A stretch of DNA of 64,000 bases from Enterobacteriaceae bacterium LSJC7 (GTDB taxonomy: Bacteria; Pseudomonadota; Gammaproteobacteria; Enterobacterales; Enterobacteriaceae). Made by a program: the position numbers and the translations under genes. Shown in pieces: positions 27,335 to 37,928 of the stretch. Below the pieces are notes generated by a model. It had not been told where the DNA came from, did not search any database, and worked only from the letters and a program-made list of their open reading frames with translations. The stretch is from assembly GCA_000302695.1 (NCBI GenBank), contig AMFN01000001.1, positions 142,499 through 206,498 on the forward strand. The letters run 5' to 3'. Each line of letters opens with the position of its first letter. The first letter of the stretch is position 1.

Positions 27335-30300
27335 TTACTGTTTATGCTCCAGTGGCACGCTATTTTCTTCGTTTTTATTGCGTCCGAAGCGGCGACGGAT
27401 CACCACAAAGAACACTGGCACAAAGAAGATAGCCAATACTGTCGCAGTAACCATCCCACCCATTACGCCAGTACCCACTGCGTTTTGCGCGCCGGAGCCT
27501 GCGCCAGAGCTCAGTACCAGCGGCAGTACGCCGAGGATGAACGCCAGCGAGGTCATCAGAATGGGGCGCAAACGCATACGCACGGCTTCAAGCGTGGCTT
27601 CTGTCAGGCCTTTGCCTTCTTTATCCATCAGATCTTTGGCAAATTCGACGATGAGTATCGCGTTCTTTGCCGATAGCCCAATGGTTGTGAGCAGGCCCAC
27701 CTGGAAGTAAACGTCGTTGGTCAACCCGCGCATGGTCGCCGCAACAAGCGCACCGACAACGCCCAGTGGCACCACCAGCATGACCGAGAACGGCACCGAC
27801 CAGCTCTCATAGAGCGCTGCCAGACACAGGAACACCACAATCAGCGAGATGGCGTACAGTGACGGCGCCTGGTTGCCTGACAGTCGCTCCTGATAAGACA
27901 GACCGGTCCAGTCATAGCCAATACCTGCAGGCAGTTTGCTTGCCAGTTGTTCCATTAGCGCCATCGCTTCACCGGTACTCTTACCTGCAACCGCTTCACC
28001 CATGATTTCCATCGCAGGCAGGCCGTTGTAGCGCTCAAGACGCGGTGAACCATACTGCCAGTGGCCGGTTGCAAAGGCGCTGAACGGCACCATCTGACCG
28101 TTGGAGCCGCGCACAAACCATTTACCAATGTCACCAGGCAGCATGCGGTATTCGGCTTCGCCCATGATGTAGACTTTCTTCACGCGACCGCGGTCGATAA
28201 AGTCATTCACGTAGCTTCCGCCCCAGGCCGCACCCAGTGTGGCGTTGATATCGGTAGTGGTAATACCCAGCGACAGTGCCTTCTCCTGATCGATTTCCAC
28301 CTTATACTGCGGCGTATCTTCAAGACCGTTCGGGCGAACCTGCATCAGTACGTCAGGATGCTGCATCGCCATACCCAGCAGCTGGTTACGTGCCTGCATC
28401 AACTGGTCGTGGCCGAGGTTTGCCTGGTCGATAAGCTCAAAGTCAAAGCCTGTTGCGTTACCCAACTCGACGATAGCCGGCAGGTTAAAGGCAAAGACCA
28501 TGGCGTCTTTTATCTTCGAGAAGGTCCCCATTGCACGCCCGGTAATGGCCTCAACCTTGTTCTCTTCACCAGGACGGTCCGCCCAATCTTTCAGGCTCAC
28601 AAACGCCAGACCGGTGTTCTGACCACGACCTGCAAAGCCAAAGCCGTTAACGGTAAACACGGAGTTCACGTTATCTTTCTCTTTGGTCAGGAAGTAGTTT
28701 GTCACCTCGTCCAGCACTTTCTGCGTGCGCTCCTGGGTTGCGCCCGTAGGCAGCTGAACCTGCGCCAGGAACACACCCTGGTCTTCACTTGGCAGGAACG
28801 AACTCGGCAGGCGGATAAACAGCAGCGCCATGCCCACAACAATCAGCAGATACAGCAGCAAATAGCGGCCAGTGCTGCGCAGGATGTTGCCTACGCTGTC
28901 GGTGTAATGGTGCGTGCTCTTCTCGAACATGCGGTTAAACCAGCCGAAGAAGCCTTTCTTGCCTTCGCCGTGATCGCCTTTGGCGACAGGCTTGAGCATG
29001 GTGGCACACAGCGCCGGTGTCAGGATCATCGCCACCAGCACTGACAGCGCCATGGCCGAAACAATGGTGATGGAGAACTGGCGATAAATCGCCCCGGTAG
29101 AACCACCGAAGAAGGCCATCGGGATAAATACCGCTGAAAGCACCAGTGCAATACCAACCAGCGCGCCCTGAATCTGACCCATGGATTTACGCGTCGCTTC
29201 TTTAGGCGGCAGGCCTTCTTCCACCATGACGCGCTCGACGTTCTCCACCACCACTATCGCGTCATCAACCAGCAAGCCTATCGCCAGCACCATCGCGAAC
29301 ATGGTGAGTGTGTTTATCGAGTAACCGAATGCGGCAAGGATAGCGAACGTACCGAGCAGAACCACCGGCACCGCGATAGTAGGAATCAGCGTAGCGCGGA
29401 AGTTCTGTAGGAACAGGTACATAACGATAAACACCAGCACGATAGCTTCCACGAGGGTTTTCACCACTTCGAAGATAGATATCTTAACGAACGGGGTCGT
29501 ATCGTACGGATAAACCACTTCCAGACCGTGCGGGAAGTAGGGCTTCAGTTTCTCTACTTCGGCTCGCACCGCGGCTGCGGTATCCAGCGCGTTGGCGTTG
29601 GTGGCAAGTTTGATACCTAAACCGGACGCCGGGTGGCCGTTAAAGCGGGCGATAACGTCATAGTTCTCACCGCCAAGCTCAATGTTGGCAACGTCTTTGA
29701 GGCGCACCTGCGAGCCGTCCTGGTTGACCTTCAGCATAATTTTGCCGAACTCTTCCGTGGACGTCAGACGGGTCTGGGCAACAATGGACGCGTTAAGCTG
29801 CTGGCCGGGGACGGGCGGTGTGCCGCCCAGCTGACCGGCAGCGACCTGGGCGTTCTGCGCTTTAATCGCCGTTGACACATCGCCTGGCGTTAGTGAGTAG
29901 TTGTTAAGCTTGTTAGGGTCCAGCCAGATACGCATGGCGTACTGAGAACCAAAGAGCTGAACGTCACCCACGCCTGAGGCACGGCTGATAGGATCTTTAA
30001 TCGTCGAACCAACGAAGTCCGCGATGTCGTCCTGGTTCATGGTGCCGTCAGTGTTGATAAAACCCAGTACCATCAAAAAGCTGCTGGAGGACTTTTTCAC
30101 GCTGATACCCTGCTGCTGTACTTCCTGCGGCAGCAGCGGCATCGCCAGTTGCAGTTTGTTTTGCACCTGCACCTGGGCGATATCGGCATCGGTCCCTGAC
30201 TCAAACGTCAGCGTAATCTGGACCGTACCGGACGAGTCACTCGCTGAGGACATGTACATCAGGCCATCGATACCGTTCATGTTCTGTTCGATAACCTGTG

Positions 30301-30484
30301 TCACGGTGTCCTGCACCGTTTTTGCATCAGCACCAGGGTAAACGGCTGATATCTGAACTGCTGGCGGCGCAATGGTGGGATATTGCGCCACAGGCAGCTT
30401 CAGGATAGCCAGTCCCCCTGCAAGCATGATGATGATCGCAATGACCCAGGCAAAAATGGGGCGATCGATAAAAAACTTAGCCAT
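27335..30484 (-). CDS. acrB: RND multidrug efflux transporter AcrB
   Basis: A 1049-residue RND pump, the same length as E. coli AcrB. Twelve membrane helices surround two large periplasmic loops. The proton-relay aspartates lie in [16 protein letters not shown] (E. coli 407/408) and the lysine of helix 10 in [12 protein letters not shown]. It exports bile salts, dyes, detergents and many antibiotics from the periplasm and inner membrane through AcrA and TolC. It is second in the leftward acrA-acrB operon, 22 bases after acrA. Confidence 0.98.
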   Translation of the reverse strand: MAKFFIDRPIFAWVIAIIIMLAGGLAILKLPVAQYPTIAPPAVQISAVYPGADAKTVQDTVTQVIEQNMNGIDGLMYMSSASDSSGTVQITLTFESGTDADIAQVQVQNKLQLAMPLLPQEVQQQGISVKKSSSSFLMVLGFINTDGTMNQDDIADFVGSTIKDPISRASGVGDVQLFGSQYAMRIWLDPNKLNNYSLTPGDVSTAIKAQNAQVAAGQLGGTPPVPGQQLNASIVAQTRLTSTEEFGKIMLKVNQDGSQVRLKDVANIELGGENYDVIARFNGHPASGLGIKLATNANALDTAAAVRAEVEKLKPYFPHGLEVVYPYDTTPFVKISIFEVVKTLVEAIVLVFIVMYLFLQNFRATLIPTIAVPVVLLGTFAILAAFGYSINTLTMFAMVLAIGLLVDDAIVVVENVERVMVEEGLPPKEATRKSMGQIQGALVGIALVLSAVFIPMAFFGGSTGAIYRQFSITIVSAMALSVLVAMILTPALCATMLKPVAKGDHGEGKKGFFGWFNRMFEKSTHHYTDSVGNILRSTGRYLLLYLLIVVGMALLFIRLPSSFLPSEDQGVFLAQVQLPTGATQERTQKVLDEVTNYFLTKEKDNVNSVFTVNGFGFAGRGQNTGLAFVSLKDWADRPGEENKVEAITGRAMGTFSKIKDAMVFAFNLPAIVELGNATGFDFELIDQANLGHDQLMQARNQLLGMAMQHPDVLMQVRPNGLEDTPQYKVEIDQEKALSLGITTTDINATLGAAWGGSYVNDFIDRGRVKKVYIMGEAEYRMLPGDIGKWFVRGSNGQMVPFSAFATGHWQYGSPRLERYNGLPAMEIMGEAVAGKSTGEAMALMEQLASKLPAGIGYDWTGLSYQERLSGNQAPSLYAISLIVVFLCLAALYESWSVPFSVMLVVPLGVVGALVAATMRGLTNDVYFQVGLLTTIGLSAKNAILIVEFAKDLMDKEGKGLTEATLEAVRMRLRPILMTSLAFILGVLPLVLSSGAGSGAQNAVGTGVMGGMVTATVLAIFFVPVFFVVIRRRFGRNKNEENSVPLEHKQ

Positions 30485-30506
30485 GTCTTAACGGCTCCTG
30501 TTTAAG

Positions 30507-31700
30507 TTAAGACTGTGTCTTGTCGGACGGGGCAGCGGCGTCACTCTGTGCTTTGTCGTCTGCTTTCTGCTCTTCGGCTTTCACCTGAGCACCCGGACGG
30601 ACTTTTTGCAGGCCGGAAACAATCACGCGGTCACCGCTTTGCAGCCCTTCGGTCACCAGCCACTTATCGCCAATAGCCTGCGAGGTGGTGACCTGGCGCA
30701 CTTCAACCTTCTCATCTTTACCCACCACCATGGCCGTGGCATCGCCACGCGGCGTGCGGGTGATACCCTGCTGTGGAACCAGCAGTGCGTTCGGGTTGGT
30801 GCCTTCATCAAGACTGGCGCGTACGAACATGCCCGGCAGCAGCGTGCCGTTAGGGTTCGGGAACAGCGCACGCAGTGTGATAGAGCCGGTGGTCTGGTCA
30901 ACGGTCACGTCAGAGAATTGCAACGTGCCGGTCTGCGGGTAAGTGATGCCGTCGGCGGTGGTGAGCGTGACTTTCGCCTTGCCGTTTTCCTGCTTCAGCG
31001 TGCCGTTAGCCATCTCCTGTTGCAGTCGCAGGAAGTCATTGCTCGACTGGGTAAAGTCCACATAGATATGGTCAAGCTGCTGCACAGTGGCCAGCGCGGT
31101 AGTCTGACCATTCTGCACCAGTGCCCCTTCGGTGAAGGCGGATTTACCAATGCGCCCGCTGATTGGCGAGGTGACTTTGGTGTACGCAAGGTTAATGCGT
31201 GCCGTTTCTACTGCCGCTTTAGCCGCAACAACAGAGGCGTCGGCCTGCAGTGAGGTGGACTGAGCGTTATCGTAATCCTGTTGGCTGATATAGTTAGTGC
31301 CAAGCAGTTTCTTGTAACGATTCAGTGTAATGCGTGCCACGCTGGCGCTGGCTTGCGCCCGTGCCAGATCGCCTTTGGCGCTCTCGTAGGCGGCCTGATA
31401 TGTGGCCGGGTCAATCTGATAAAGAGATTCACCCGCCTGCACGTTGCTGCCTTCTACAAAATTACGCTTCAGAATAATGCCGCTAACCTGTGGGCGAACT
31501 TCCGCAACCCGAACAGCGCTGGTGCGTCCGGGCAGCTCGGTCGTTATCTGAAGAGGTTCGTTTTTTAGCGTAACAACGCCAACGGCCTGAGCCTGAGCAC
31601 CTTGCTGTTGTTGCTGTTCGTCATTACATCCTGTAAGCGCAAAACTGCCTGAGAGCATCAGAACGACCGCCAGAGGCGAAAATCCTCTGTTTTTGTTCAT
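30507..31700 (-). CDS. acrA: AcrAB-TolC periplasmic adaptor AcrA
   Basis: A 397-residue lipoprotein adaptor, the same length as in E. coli. The signal peptide ends at the lipobox LTGC with Cys25; then come beta-barrel, lipoyl and alpha-hairpin segments in mirrored order, and a Lys/Asp/Gln-rich tail. It bridges AcrB and TolC. The ATG at 31700 has GAGGTTTACCT upstream, whereas a frame extending to 31745 lacks a site. It is divergent from acrR, with the AcrR operator in between. Confidence 0.97.
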   Translation of the reverse strand: MNKNRGFSPLAVVLMLSGSFALTGCNDEQQQQQGAQAQAVGVVTLKNEPLQITTELPGRTSAVRVAEVRPQVSGIILKRNFVEGSNVQAGESLYQIDPATYQAAYESAKGDLARAQASASVARITLNRYKKLLGTNYISQQDYDNAQSTSLQADASVVAAKAAVETARINLAYTKVTSPISGRIGKSAFTEGALVQNGQTTALATVQQLDHIYVDFTQSSNDFLRLQQEMANGTLKQENGKAKVTLTTADGITYPQTGTLQFSDVTVDQTTGSITLRALFPNPNGTLLPGMFVRASLDEGTNPNALLVPQQGITRTPRGDATAMVVGKDEKVEVRQVTTSQAIGDKWLVTEGLQSGDRVIVSGLQKVRPGAQVKAEEQKADDKAQSDAAAPSDKTQS

Positions 31701-31791
31701 AGGTAAACCTCGAGTGTCCGATTTCAAAATTTGATCAAGGGTCAAATGTCCACAAACCCATTGCTGCGTTTATATTATCGTCGTGCTATGG

Positions 31792-31815
31792 TACATACAT
31801 TCATAAATGTATGTA
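31792..31815. promoter_or_regulatory. AcrR operator in acrA-acrR intergenic region
   Basis: TACATACATT-CATA-AATGTATGTA is a perfect 10-bp-arm palindrome, almost the same as the known 24-bp AcrR box of E. coli. It sits between the divergent starts and overlaps the likely acrA/acrR promoters. Confidence 0.93.
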
Positions 31816-31844
31816 AATCTGAACTCCTGTAAATCCTTCCACTG

Positions 31845-32495
31845 ATGGCACGAAAAACCAAACAGCAGGCGCTTGAAACTCGTCAGCACATACTGGATAC
31901 AGCGCTGCGTCTTTTTTCAGAAAAAGGCGTTTCATCGACGTCGCTTGCAGACATCGCGCACGCGGCAGGTGTGACGCGTGGCGCGATTTACTGGCATTTT
32001 CGTAATAAGTCGGATTTATTTAATGAAATCTGGGAGCTTTCAGAATCCGATATCGGTGATTTAGAAATTGAGTATCGGGCAAAATTTCCTGACGATCCAC
32101 TTTCTGCATTGAGAGAGTTACTAGTTTACATTCTGGAGGCGACGGTAACAGAAGAAAGACGCCGTCTTATGATGGAAATCATATTCCATAAATGTGAATT
32201 TGTTGGGGAAATGGCCGCTGTTCAGCAGGCGCAGCGTAGTCTTTATATGGAAGGTTACGAGCGTATTGAAAGCACACTTAACCTGTGTCGTGCGGCCGGT
32301 ATGCTGCCGCAAAATCTCATAACCCGCCGTGCGGCAATATTAATGCGCTGTTATATGACCGGCATAATTGAAAGCTGGCTGTTTGCACCAGACTCTTTTG
32401 ACCTCAAACGCGAAGCGCGCGATTACGTCGCCATTCTGCTTGAGATGTACAGGCATTGCCCGACCCTGCACCAGGCCACAGCGAGCGGCGTGTAA
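31845..32495 (+). CDS. acrR: TetR-family repressor AcrR
   Basis: A 216-residue local repressor of acrAB. The helix-turn-helix is [20 protein letters not shown] (about 33-52), and the ligand domain keeps the KCEFVGEM segment of E. coli AcrR. Drug binding releases it from the palindrome at 31792-31815. It is intact and full-length. Confidence 0.97.
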   Translation: MARKTKQQALETRQHILDTALRLFSEKGVSSTSLADIAHAAGVTRGAIYWHFRNKSDLFNEIWELSESDIGDLEIEYRAKFPDDPLSALRELLVYILEATVTEERRRLMMEIIFHKCEFVGEMAAVQQAQRSLYMEGYERIESTLNLCRAAGMLPQNLITRRAAILMRCYMTGIIESWLFAPDSFDLKREARDYVAILLEMYRHCPTLHQATASGV

Positions 32496-32606
32496 TTTAA
32501 GAAAACTCCGTGCCGCCTGGCGGCTGTTACCTGTACAAAAGGCGTGCTATTCTGCGCCACTCAGACTTTCCTTATCTCTTCTTGCGGCCTGGCCGCCACA
32601 GATGCC

Positions 32607-35600
32607 ATGACTCTACAGCACGCTATAAGACGGCGGAAATCCGCTTTCGCTGTTGTGATAACGCTGATTTTTCTATGTGGTTGGTTGCTCTGTGCCCCTC
32701 TGGTGCAGGCGCGGGCCAGCAGCGATCTGCCTGCGCGCCAGGATATACAAAGCCAGCTTGATACGCTTAATAAGCAGAAAAACCTGTCCGCACAGGACAA
32801 GCTGGAACAGCAGGATCTTAGCCAGACGCTGGAAGTGCTCGATAAAATCGACCGGGTTAAAAATGAGGCTCTGGAGCAGCGCAAGCAACTCAAAGAAGCC
32901 CCGGAAAAAACGCGACTGGCAACGCAGGCGCTTGAAGCCTGGGGCCAGCAGACGCAGGATGACGCGGCGTATTCAAAAAGCCTTGCCGCCTTATCGCTGC
33001 GCCAGCTTGAGCAGCAAGTCTCGCAGGCGTTTGATGACCTGCAATCTGCGCAAAGTGACCTGTCTACGCTCAACAGCCAGCTGGTGTCGCTCCAGACGCA
33101 GCCTGAGCGGGTGCAAAGCGCCATGTACGCGGCAACCGAGCAGCTACAGCAGGTGCGCACGCGTCTGAATGGCACCGCGACCGGAGCGACGCTGCGCACA
33201 AGCCAGGAGGCGCTGCTACTGGCCCAACAGACGCTGCTTAATGCGCAAATTGAGCAGCAGCGCGACAGTCTTGAAGGCAACACCATGCTTCAGGATTCGC
33301 TGCAAAAACAGCGCGACTACACCACCGCGCAGATCTCTCGTCTTGAACACCAGCTACAGCTAATGCAGGCCACACTCAGCACCAAGCGGCTGACGCTGAC
33401 GGAAAAGACCGCGCAGGAGGCCATAACGCCGGAAGAGAGCGCGACCATTCAGGACAATCCGCTGGTCCGGCAAGAGCTTGAGGTTAACCAACAGCTGAGC
33501 GAGCGCCTGATAGAAGCCACCCAGCGCGGCAACGAACTGGTGCAGCGCAATATCCAGGTCAAAACCTGGCTTGACCGCACGCTACAGTCCGAGCGCAGCC
33601 TGAAAGAACAAATTGCCATGCTCAAGGGGAGCCTGTTGCTGTCGCGCATTCTTTATCAGCAGCAGCAAAACCTGCCGTCTGCGGACGACATGCAGGACAT
33701 GACCGGGCGCATTGCCGACCTGCGCCTGGAGCAGTTTGATCTTAACCAGCAGCGTGATGCGCTGTTTAAAAGCGATGACTTTGTTAATCAGTTAATTCAG
33801 GGGCAGTCCAAAGAGCAGCAGCAGGACATTGCCAGCAACAGTGACGTGAAAAACGCACTACTGGAAGTGGTGGAGATGCGCCGCGAGTTGCTCGACCAGC
33901 TCAACAAACAGCTGGGCAGCCAGCTTATGCTGGCTATCAATTTGCAGATGAACCAGCAGCAGTTGATGAGTTCCAGCCAGCGGTTGCAGCAAACGCTGAC
34001 GCAGCAAATTTTCTGGGTCACCTCCAACAAGCCCATGGACTGGGAGTGGATAAAAGCCTTCCCGCAGGCGCTGCAAAGCCAGCTTGCGTCAATGAAAATC
34101 GAGGGCAACTGGGACCGTGCGCGCCAGTCGCTTGGCTCGGGGCTACTTGTGGCGCTGCCGCTGTTACTACTGGCGGGTCTGCTACGCTGGCGCTTTCGCT
34201 GGCTGCGCCAGCGCCTGGCAGCACTTGCCGCTGACATTGGCCATCTGCATAACGACAGCCAGAGGCACACGCCACAGGCGCTGTTGATTAACGTTGTGCG
34301 CGCCCTGCCGGTGTGCCTGACGCTACTGGCAGTGGGACTGATTTTGCTGTTTATGAAGCTCAATGTCAGCGAGCTGATGTGGAGCTTTGGTAAAGAACTG
34401 GCAATGTTCTGGCTGGTCTTTGGGGTGAGCTGGCGCGTGCTGGAGCAGGGCGGTGTGGCCGAACGCCACTTTGCTATTGCGCCAGCAAAGGTGCGCCATT
34501 ATCGCCGCCAGATTGTGCGCATCAGCCTCGCGCTGTTGCCCATGTTGTGCTGGAGCGTGGTGGGGGCAAATTCCCCGCTGCACCTGATGAACGACGTGCT
34601 TGGCCAGTTTATGGTGTTTCTCAACCTGCTGGTGATTGCCGGGCTGATGTGGCCGATGTGCCGCGACGCCTGGCGTGATAAAGAGTCGCATACTGTGCGC
34701 CTGGTGACGATAACCGTACTGTCGCTGGTACCAATTAGCCTGCTGGTGCTGACCGCAATGGGCTACTTCTACACCACGCTGCGCCTGGCGCACCGCTGGA
34801 TTGATACGGTGTATCTGGTCATTATCTGGAACCTGCTTTACCAGACAATTTTGCGCGGCCTGAGCGTGGCGGCGCGGCGTATTGCCTGGCGACGGGCGCT
34901 GGCGCGGCGTGAGGCAATGGCCAAAGAGGGCGCAGAAGGCAGCAACGAGCCGCCAGAAGAGCCGCCGTTGGGACTCGACCAGGTTAACCAGCAGACGCTG
35001 CGCATTACCACTCTTGCCATGTTTGCGCTGTTCGCCGTGGTGTTCTGGGCCATCTGGTCTGATTTAATTACCGTTTTCTCTTATCTCGACAGCATCACCC
35101 TCTGGAGTTACAGCGCCACGGAAGCGGGGGCGGCGGTGACAAAAAGCGTGACAATGGGCAGCCTGCTTTTTGCTGTGGTGGCCTTTATGCTGGCCTGGGC
35201 GCTGATCCGCAACCTGCCGGGGCTGCTGGAAGTGCTGGTGCTCTCCCGGCTCAAAATGCGCCAGGGGTCGTCATATGCCATTACCACCATTCTCAATTAC
35301 GTGATTATTGCCACAGGCGCGATTGTGGTGTTTGGATCGCTTGGGATTTCCTGGGACAAATTGCAGTGGATGGCGGCCGGGTTATCGGTAGGTCTTGGTT
35401 TTGGCTTGCAGGAGGTGTTTGGTAACTTTATTGCCGGTCTGATAATCCTGTTTGAGCGCCCCATCCGCATTGGTGACACCATCACCATCGGCACCTATTC
35501 GGGGTCAGTCAGCAAAATCCGCATTCGCGCCACCACGATAACGGACTTCGATCGCAAAGAAGTGATTGTGCCGAACAAGGCGTTTGTCACTGAGCGCCTG

Positions 35601-35996
35601 ATCAACTGGTCACTTAGCGATACGATCACGCGCGTGGTGGTCAAGCTCGGTGTGGCCTACGGATCCGATCTTGAAAAGGTGAAAAAAATCCTGCTCCAGG
35701 CGGCGAGCGAGCATCCGAAAGTGATGCACGATCCTCAGCCGCTGGTGTTCTTCCTGAACTTTGGGCAAAGCTCGCTGGATCACGAACTGCAATTTTATGT
35801 GCGTGAACTGGGCGATCGCGTCGGCACGCAGGATGAGGTGAACCGCACTGTTGACAGGCTCTGTCGCGAGAACGGCATTAATATCGCGTTTAATACCGTT
35901 GAGGTGCATCTGCGCAACGAGAAAGGCGACGAAGTCACCGAAATAAAGCGCGACATCAGTAATAAAGACGAGGGCGACGCACCGGCATCAGTCTGA
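32607..35996 (+). CDS. mscK: Mechanosensitive channel MscK (KefA)
   Basis: An 1129-residue K+-dependent mechanosensitive channel. It has a signal peptide (about 1-34), a long periplasmic Gln/Leu-rich coiled-coil region (about 35-480), eleven membrane helices, and the MscS pore and beta domain near the C-terminus ([31 protein letters not shown] region, about 925-960). It opens under membrane tension during osmotic downshock. The ATG at 32607 matches the E. coli N-terminus (MTMFQ...); an upstream frame is possible. Its last 9 bases overlap ybaM on the other strand. Confidence 0.95.
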   Translation: MTLQHAIRRRKSAFAVVITLIFLCGWLLCAPLVQARASSDLPARQDIQSQLDTLNKQKNLSAQDKLEQQDLSQTLEVLDKIDRVKNEALEQRKQLKEAPEKTRLATQALEAWGQQTQDDAAYSKSLAALSLRQLEQQVSQAFDDLQSAQSDLSTLNSQLVSLQTQPERVQSAMYAATEQLQQVRTRLNGTATGATLRTSQEALLLAQQTLLNAQIEQQRDSLEGNTMLQDSLQKQRDYTTAQISRLEHQLQLMQATLSTKRLTLTEKTAQEAITPEESATIQDNPLVRQELEVNQQLSERLIEATQRGNELVQRNIQVKTWLDRTLQSERSLKEQIAMLKGSLLLSRILYQQQQNLPSADDMQDMTGRIADLRLEQFDLNQQRDALFKSDDFVNQLIQGQSKEQQQDIASNSDVKNALLEVVEMRRELLDQLNKQLGSQLMLAINLQMNQQQLMSSSQRLQQTLTQQIFWVTSNKPMDWEWIKAFPQALQSQLASMKIEGNWDRARQSLGSGLLVALPLLLLAGLLRWRFRWLRQRLAALAADIGHLHNDSQRHTPQALLINVVRALPVCLTLLAVGLILLFMKLNVSELMWSFGKELAMFWLVFGVSWRVLEQGGVAERHFAIAPAKVRHYRRQIVRISLALLPMLCWSVVGANSPLHLMNDVLGQFMVFLNLLVIAGLMWPMCRDAWRDKESHTVRLVTITVLSLVPISLLVLTAMGYFYTTLRLAHRWIDTVYLVIIWNLLYQTILRGLSVAARRIAWRRALARREAMAKEGAEGSNEPPEEPPLGLDQVNQQTLRITTLAMFALFAVVFWAIWSDLITVFSYLDSITLWSYSATEAGAAVTKSVTMGSLLFAVVAFMLAWALIRNLPGLLEVLVLSRLKMRQGSSYAITTILNYVIIATGAIVVFGSLGISWDKLQWMAAGLSVGLGFGLQEVFGNFIAGLIILFERPIRIGDTITIGTYSGSVSKIRIRATTITDFDRKEVIVPNKAFVTERLINWSLSDTITRVVVKLGVAYGSDLEKVKKILLQAASEHPKVMHDPQPLVFFLNFGQSSLDHELQFYVRELGDRVGTQDEVNRTVDRLCRENGINIAFNTVEVHLRNEKGDEVTEIKRDISNKDEGDAPASV

Positions 35997-36149
35997 CGCT
36001 GGCGTTTGCTGCGCCTGCTTGCGTAAAAAGTCCTGACGCACAATATCCAGCGCCGCCAGCGCGGTGTGCGTTGGGACGGCGTTTTCTTCCAGTAGCATAA
36101 TCAAATCCACGGCCAGTTTGACCTCATCCGGGGCAGTTTCCAGCGACAT
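35988..36149 (-). CDS. ybaM: Small protein YbaM
   Basis: A 53-residue protein too short for usual frame screens. It starts [23 protein letters not shown] and continues with an ALDIVRQDF segment, closely matching E. coli YbaM (53 residues). ATG at 36149 has GGAGAAGC upstream; TGA is at 35988-35990. Function unknown. It sits between mscK (convergent, 9-base overlap) and priC (18 bases away, same strand), so it is probably co-transcribed with priC. Confidence 0.92.
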   Translation of the reverse strand: MSLETAPDEVKLAVDLIMLLEENAVPTHTALAALDIVRQDFLRKQAQQTPASD

Positions 36150-36167
36150 AGCTTCTCCTGATTAATT

Positions 36168-36695
36168 TCAGCGCGTGCGGCGTTCCACCACGCGCGTTAT
36201 TTTTGCCAGCGCGTCACGGCAGCGTGTAATGCGCCCGTCCAGCACCTCCAGTTCACGAATCAGCCGCTGCTGTTCTGCCAGCGTTTCTGCGCGCGCTAAT
36301 TGTGCCGTGCGGGTGTTTTTCATGGCCAGCAGCCGCCGCTCGTAGTCCTGATGTTGTAGCAGTTTTTCGTTAAGTTTTGCCTGGGATGGGCGGGCGGCAT
36401 CAAAGCGGCGTAATTCACCTGTTGCCGCCTCGCGCGTTAGCGCGGCAATCTGGGCGACCAGATGTTCTGCAAGCCAGGCCGTTTGTTCACTATTATTTCT
36501 GGCAATAGCCTCTTTCAGGCGCTGGCCGTTTTCTTCAATTTCGCGCAGGCAGTCGCCCATCAGCGTGCTGCGGGTGGTAAAAAGCTGGCGGTCAAAGCGC
36601 GCCGACAGCGCGCGGTGCGCGCTCATCGGGGCAATCAGCACAGCCAGTTCGGCAATGCGGGCATCCAGTGTTTCAGTTAATGGCTGACGCTTCAT
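36168..36695 (-). CDS. priC: Primosomal replication protein PriC
   Basis: A 175-residue, highly charged helical protein matching E. coli PriC. It binds SSB and helps load DnaB at abandoned replication forks, especially those with leading-strand gaps. Basic helices rich in Arg and Leu run throughout (e.g. RRLLAMKNTRTAQLARAE). It is divergent from ybaN. Confidence 0.94.
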   Translation of the reverse strand: MKRQPLTETLDARIAELAVLIAPMSAHRALSARFDRQLFTTRSTLMGDCLREIEENGQRLKEAIARNNSEQTAWLAEHLVAQIAALTREAATGELRRFDAARPSQAKLNEKLLQHQDYERRLLAMKNTRTAQLARAETLAEQQRLIRELEVLDGRITRCRDALAKITRVVERRTR

Positions 36696-36760
36696 TATCT
36701 CCCCGGGGCGATGGCCGGTGGTTATGCTACAGTGGCGGCATCGCGCTGTGGAAGCAACCT

Positions 36761-37138
36761 ATGGGTAAATACATTTTAATCATGACGGGCTGGTTAGCGG
36801 TAGCACTCGGTACGCTGGGCGTGGTGTTACCTCTGTTGCCCACTACGCCGTTTATCCTGCTGGCGGCTTGGTGTTTTGCGCGCTCGTCGCCGCGTTTTCA
36901 CCACTGGCTGATGTATCGCTCCTGGTTTGGCGGCTATCTGCGCTACTGGCAGCGCTACCGCGCCATGCCGCCGGGCGCGAAACCTCGTGCGGTGGCGTTT
37001 ATCCTTATCACCTTTGCCGTCTCGCTGTGGCTGGTGCAAATGACCTGGGTGCGCGTATTACTGCTGCTGATTCTTGGCGCGCTGCTACTCTTTATGTGGC
37101 GCATCCCGGTGGTTGATGAAAAGCAAGAAAAGCCGTGA
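36761..37138 (+). CDS. ybaN: Inner-membrane DUF454 protein YbaN
   Basis: A 125-residue membrane protein with about three helices: TGWLAVALGTLGVVLPLLPTTPFILLAAWCF contains two close segments, with the family motif FARSSPRFH and the C-terminal helix ending MWRIPVVDEKQEKP. Very close to E. coli YbaN. The ATG at 36761 matches the family start; upstream frames overlap priC. Function unknown. Confidence 0.93.
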   Translation: MGKYILIMTGWLAVALGTLGVVLPLLPTTPFILLAAWCFARSSPRFHHWLMYRSWFGGYLRYWQRYRAMPPGAKPRAVAFILITFAVSLWLVQMTWVRVLLLLILGALLLFMWRIPVVDEKQEKP

Positions 37139-37285
37139 AGTCACACGACGGTGGTTGCAATTGCCGCCCGCAGCCAGTAAATTCTGGCGTTTTCGAGCGC
37201 AGCGCGATGCTTATAAACGAAGCAAAGGTGCCACTTCCGGGCCTCTTGCGCTGTGGGTAATACCGTATTTTTCAGGCAAGTAACT

Positions 37286-37837
37286 ATGACCGCAACTGCG
37301 CAGCAGCTTGAGTTTCTCAAAAACAGCATCAAAAGCATTGAGGATTACCCGAAGCCGGGGATCCTGTTTCGTGACGTCACCAGCCTGCTGGAAGACCCGC
37401 AAGCCTACGCGCTCAGCATTGCATTGCTGGTAGAGCGTTATAAAGACGCGGGCATCACCAAAGTGGTGGGCACCGAAGCACGCGGCTTTCTGTTTGGTGC
37501 GCCGGTTGCGCTGGGCCTGAATGTAGGTTTTGTACCGGTACGCAAGCCGCGTAAACTGCCGCGTGAAACTATCAGCGAAAGCTATGAGCTGGAATACGGC
37601 ACCGACCAGCTGGAAATTCACGTTGATGCCATTCAGCCGGGCGATAACGTGTTGGTGGTGGACGATCTGCTGGCAACCGGCGGTACGATTGAAGCGACGG
37701 TGAAGCTGATCCGTCGCCTGGGCGGTGAAGTGACCGACGCGGCTTTCATCATCAATTTGTTCGATCTGGGCGGCGAGCAGCGCCTTGAAAAGCTGGGCGT
37801 CACCAGCTACAGCCTGGTGCCGTTCCCCGGCCACTGA
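37286..37837 (+). CDS. apt: Adenine phosphoribosyltransferase Apt
   Basis: A 183-residue enzyme, the same length as in E. coli, that converts adenine and PRPP to AMP and pyrophosphate in purine salvage. The PRPP-binding motif [16 protein letters not shown] and the DVTSLLEDP loop are intact. It sits before dnaX, as in E. coli, with 91 bases between. Confidence 0.98.
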   Translation: MTATAQQLEFLKNSIKSIEDYPKPGILFRDVTSLLEDPQAYALSIALLVERYKDAGITKVVGTEARGFLFGAPVALGLNVGFVPVRKPRKLPRETISESYELEYGTDQLEIHVDAIQPGDNVLVVDDLLATGGTIEATVKLIRRLGGEVTDAAFIINLFDLGGEQRLEKLGVTSYSLVPFPGH

Positions 37838-37928
37838 GTTCTAAGAGCAGCCTCGCCCATCGGGTGGGGCTGTGTTAGCATTATCCTCCTGTGACTTACC
37901 TTTCTCCCTGTCTGAGAGCCTATTGCCG

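Noticed and set aside
28061-29044. 327-codon plus-strand frame opposite acrB
   Set aside because: Antisense shadow of a highly conserved gene; low-complexity His/Gln composition and no ribosome site.
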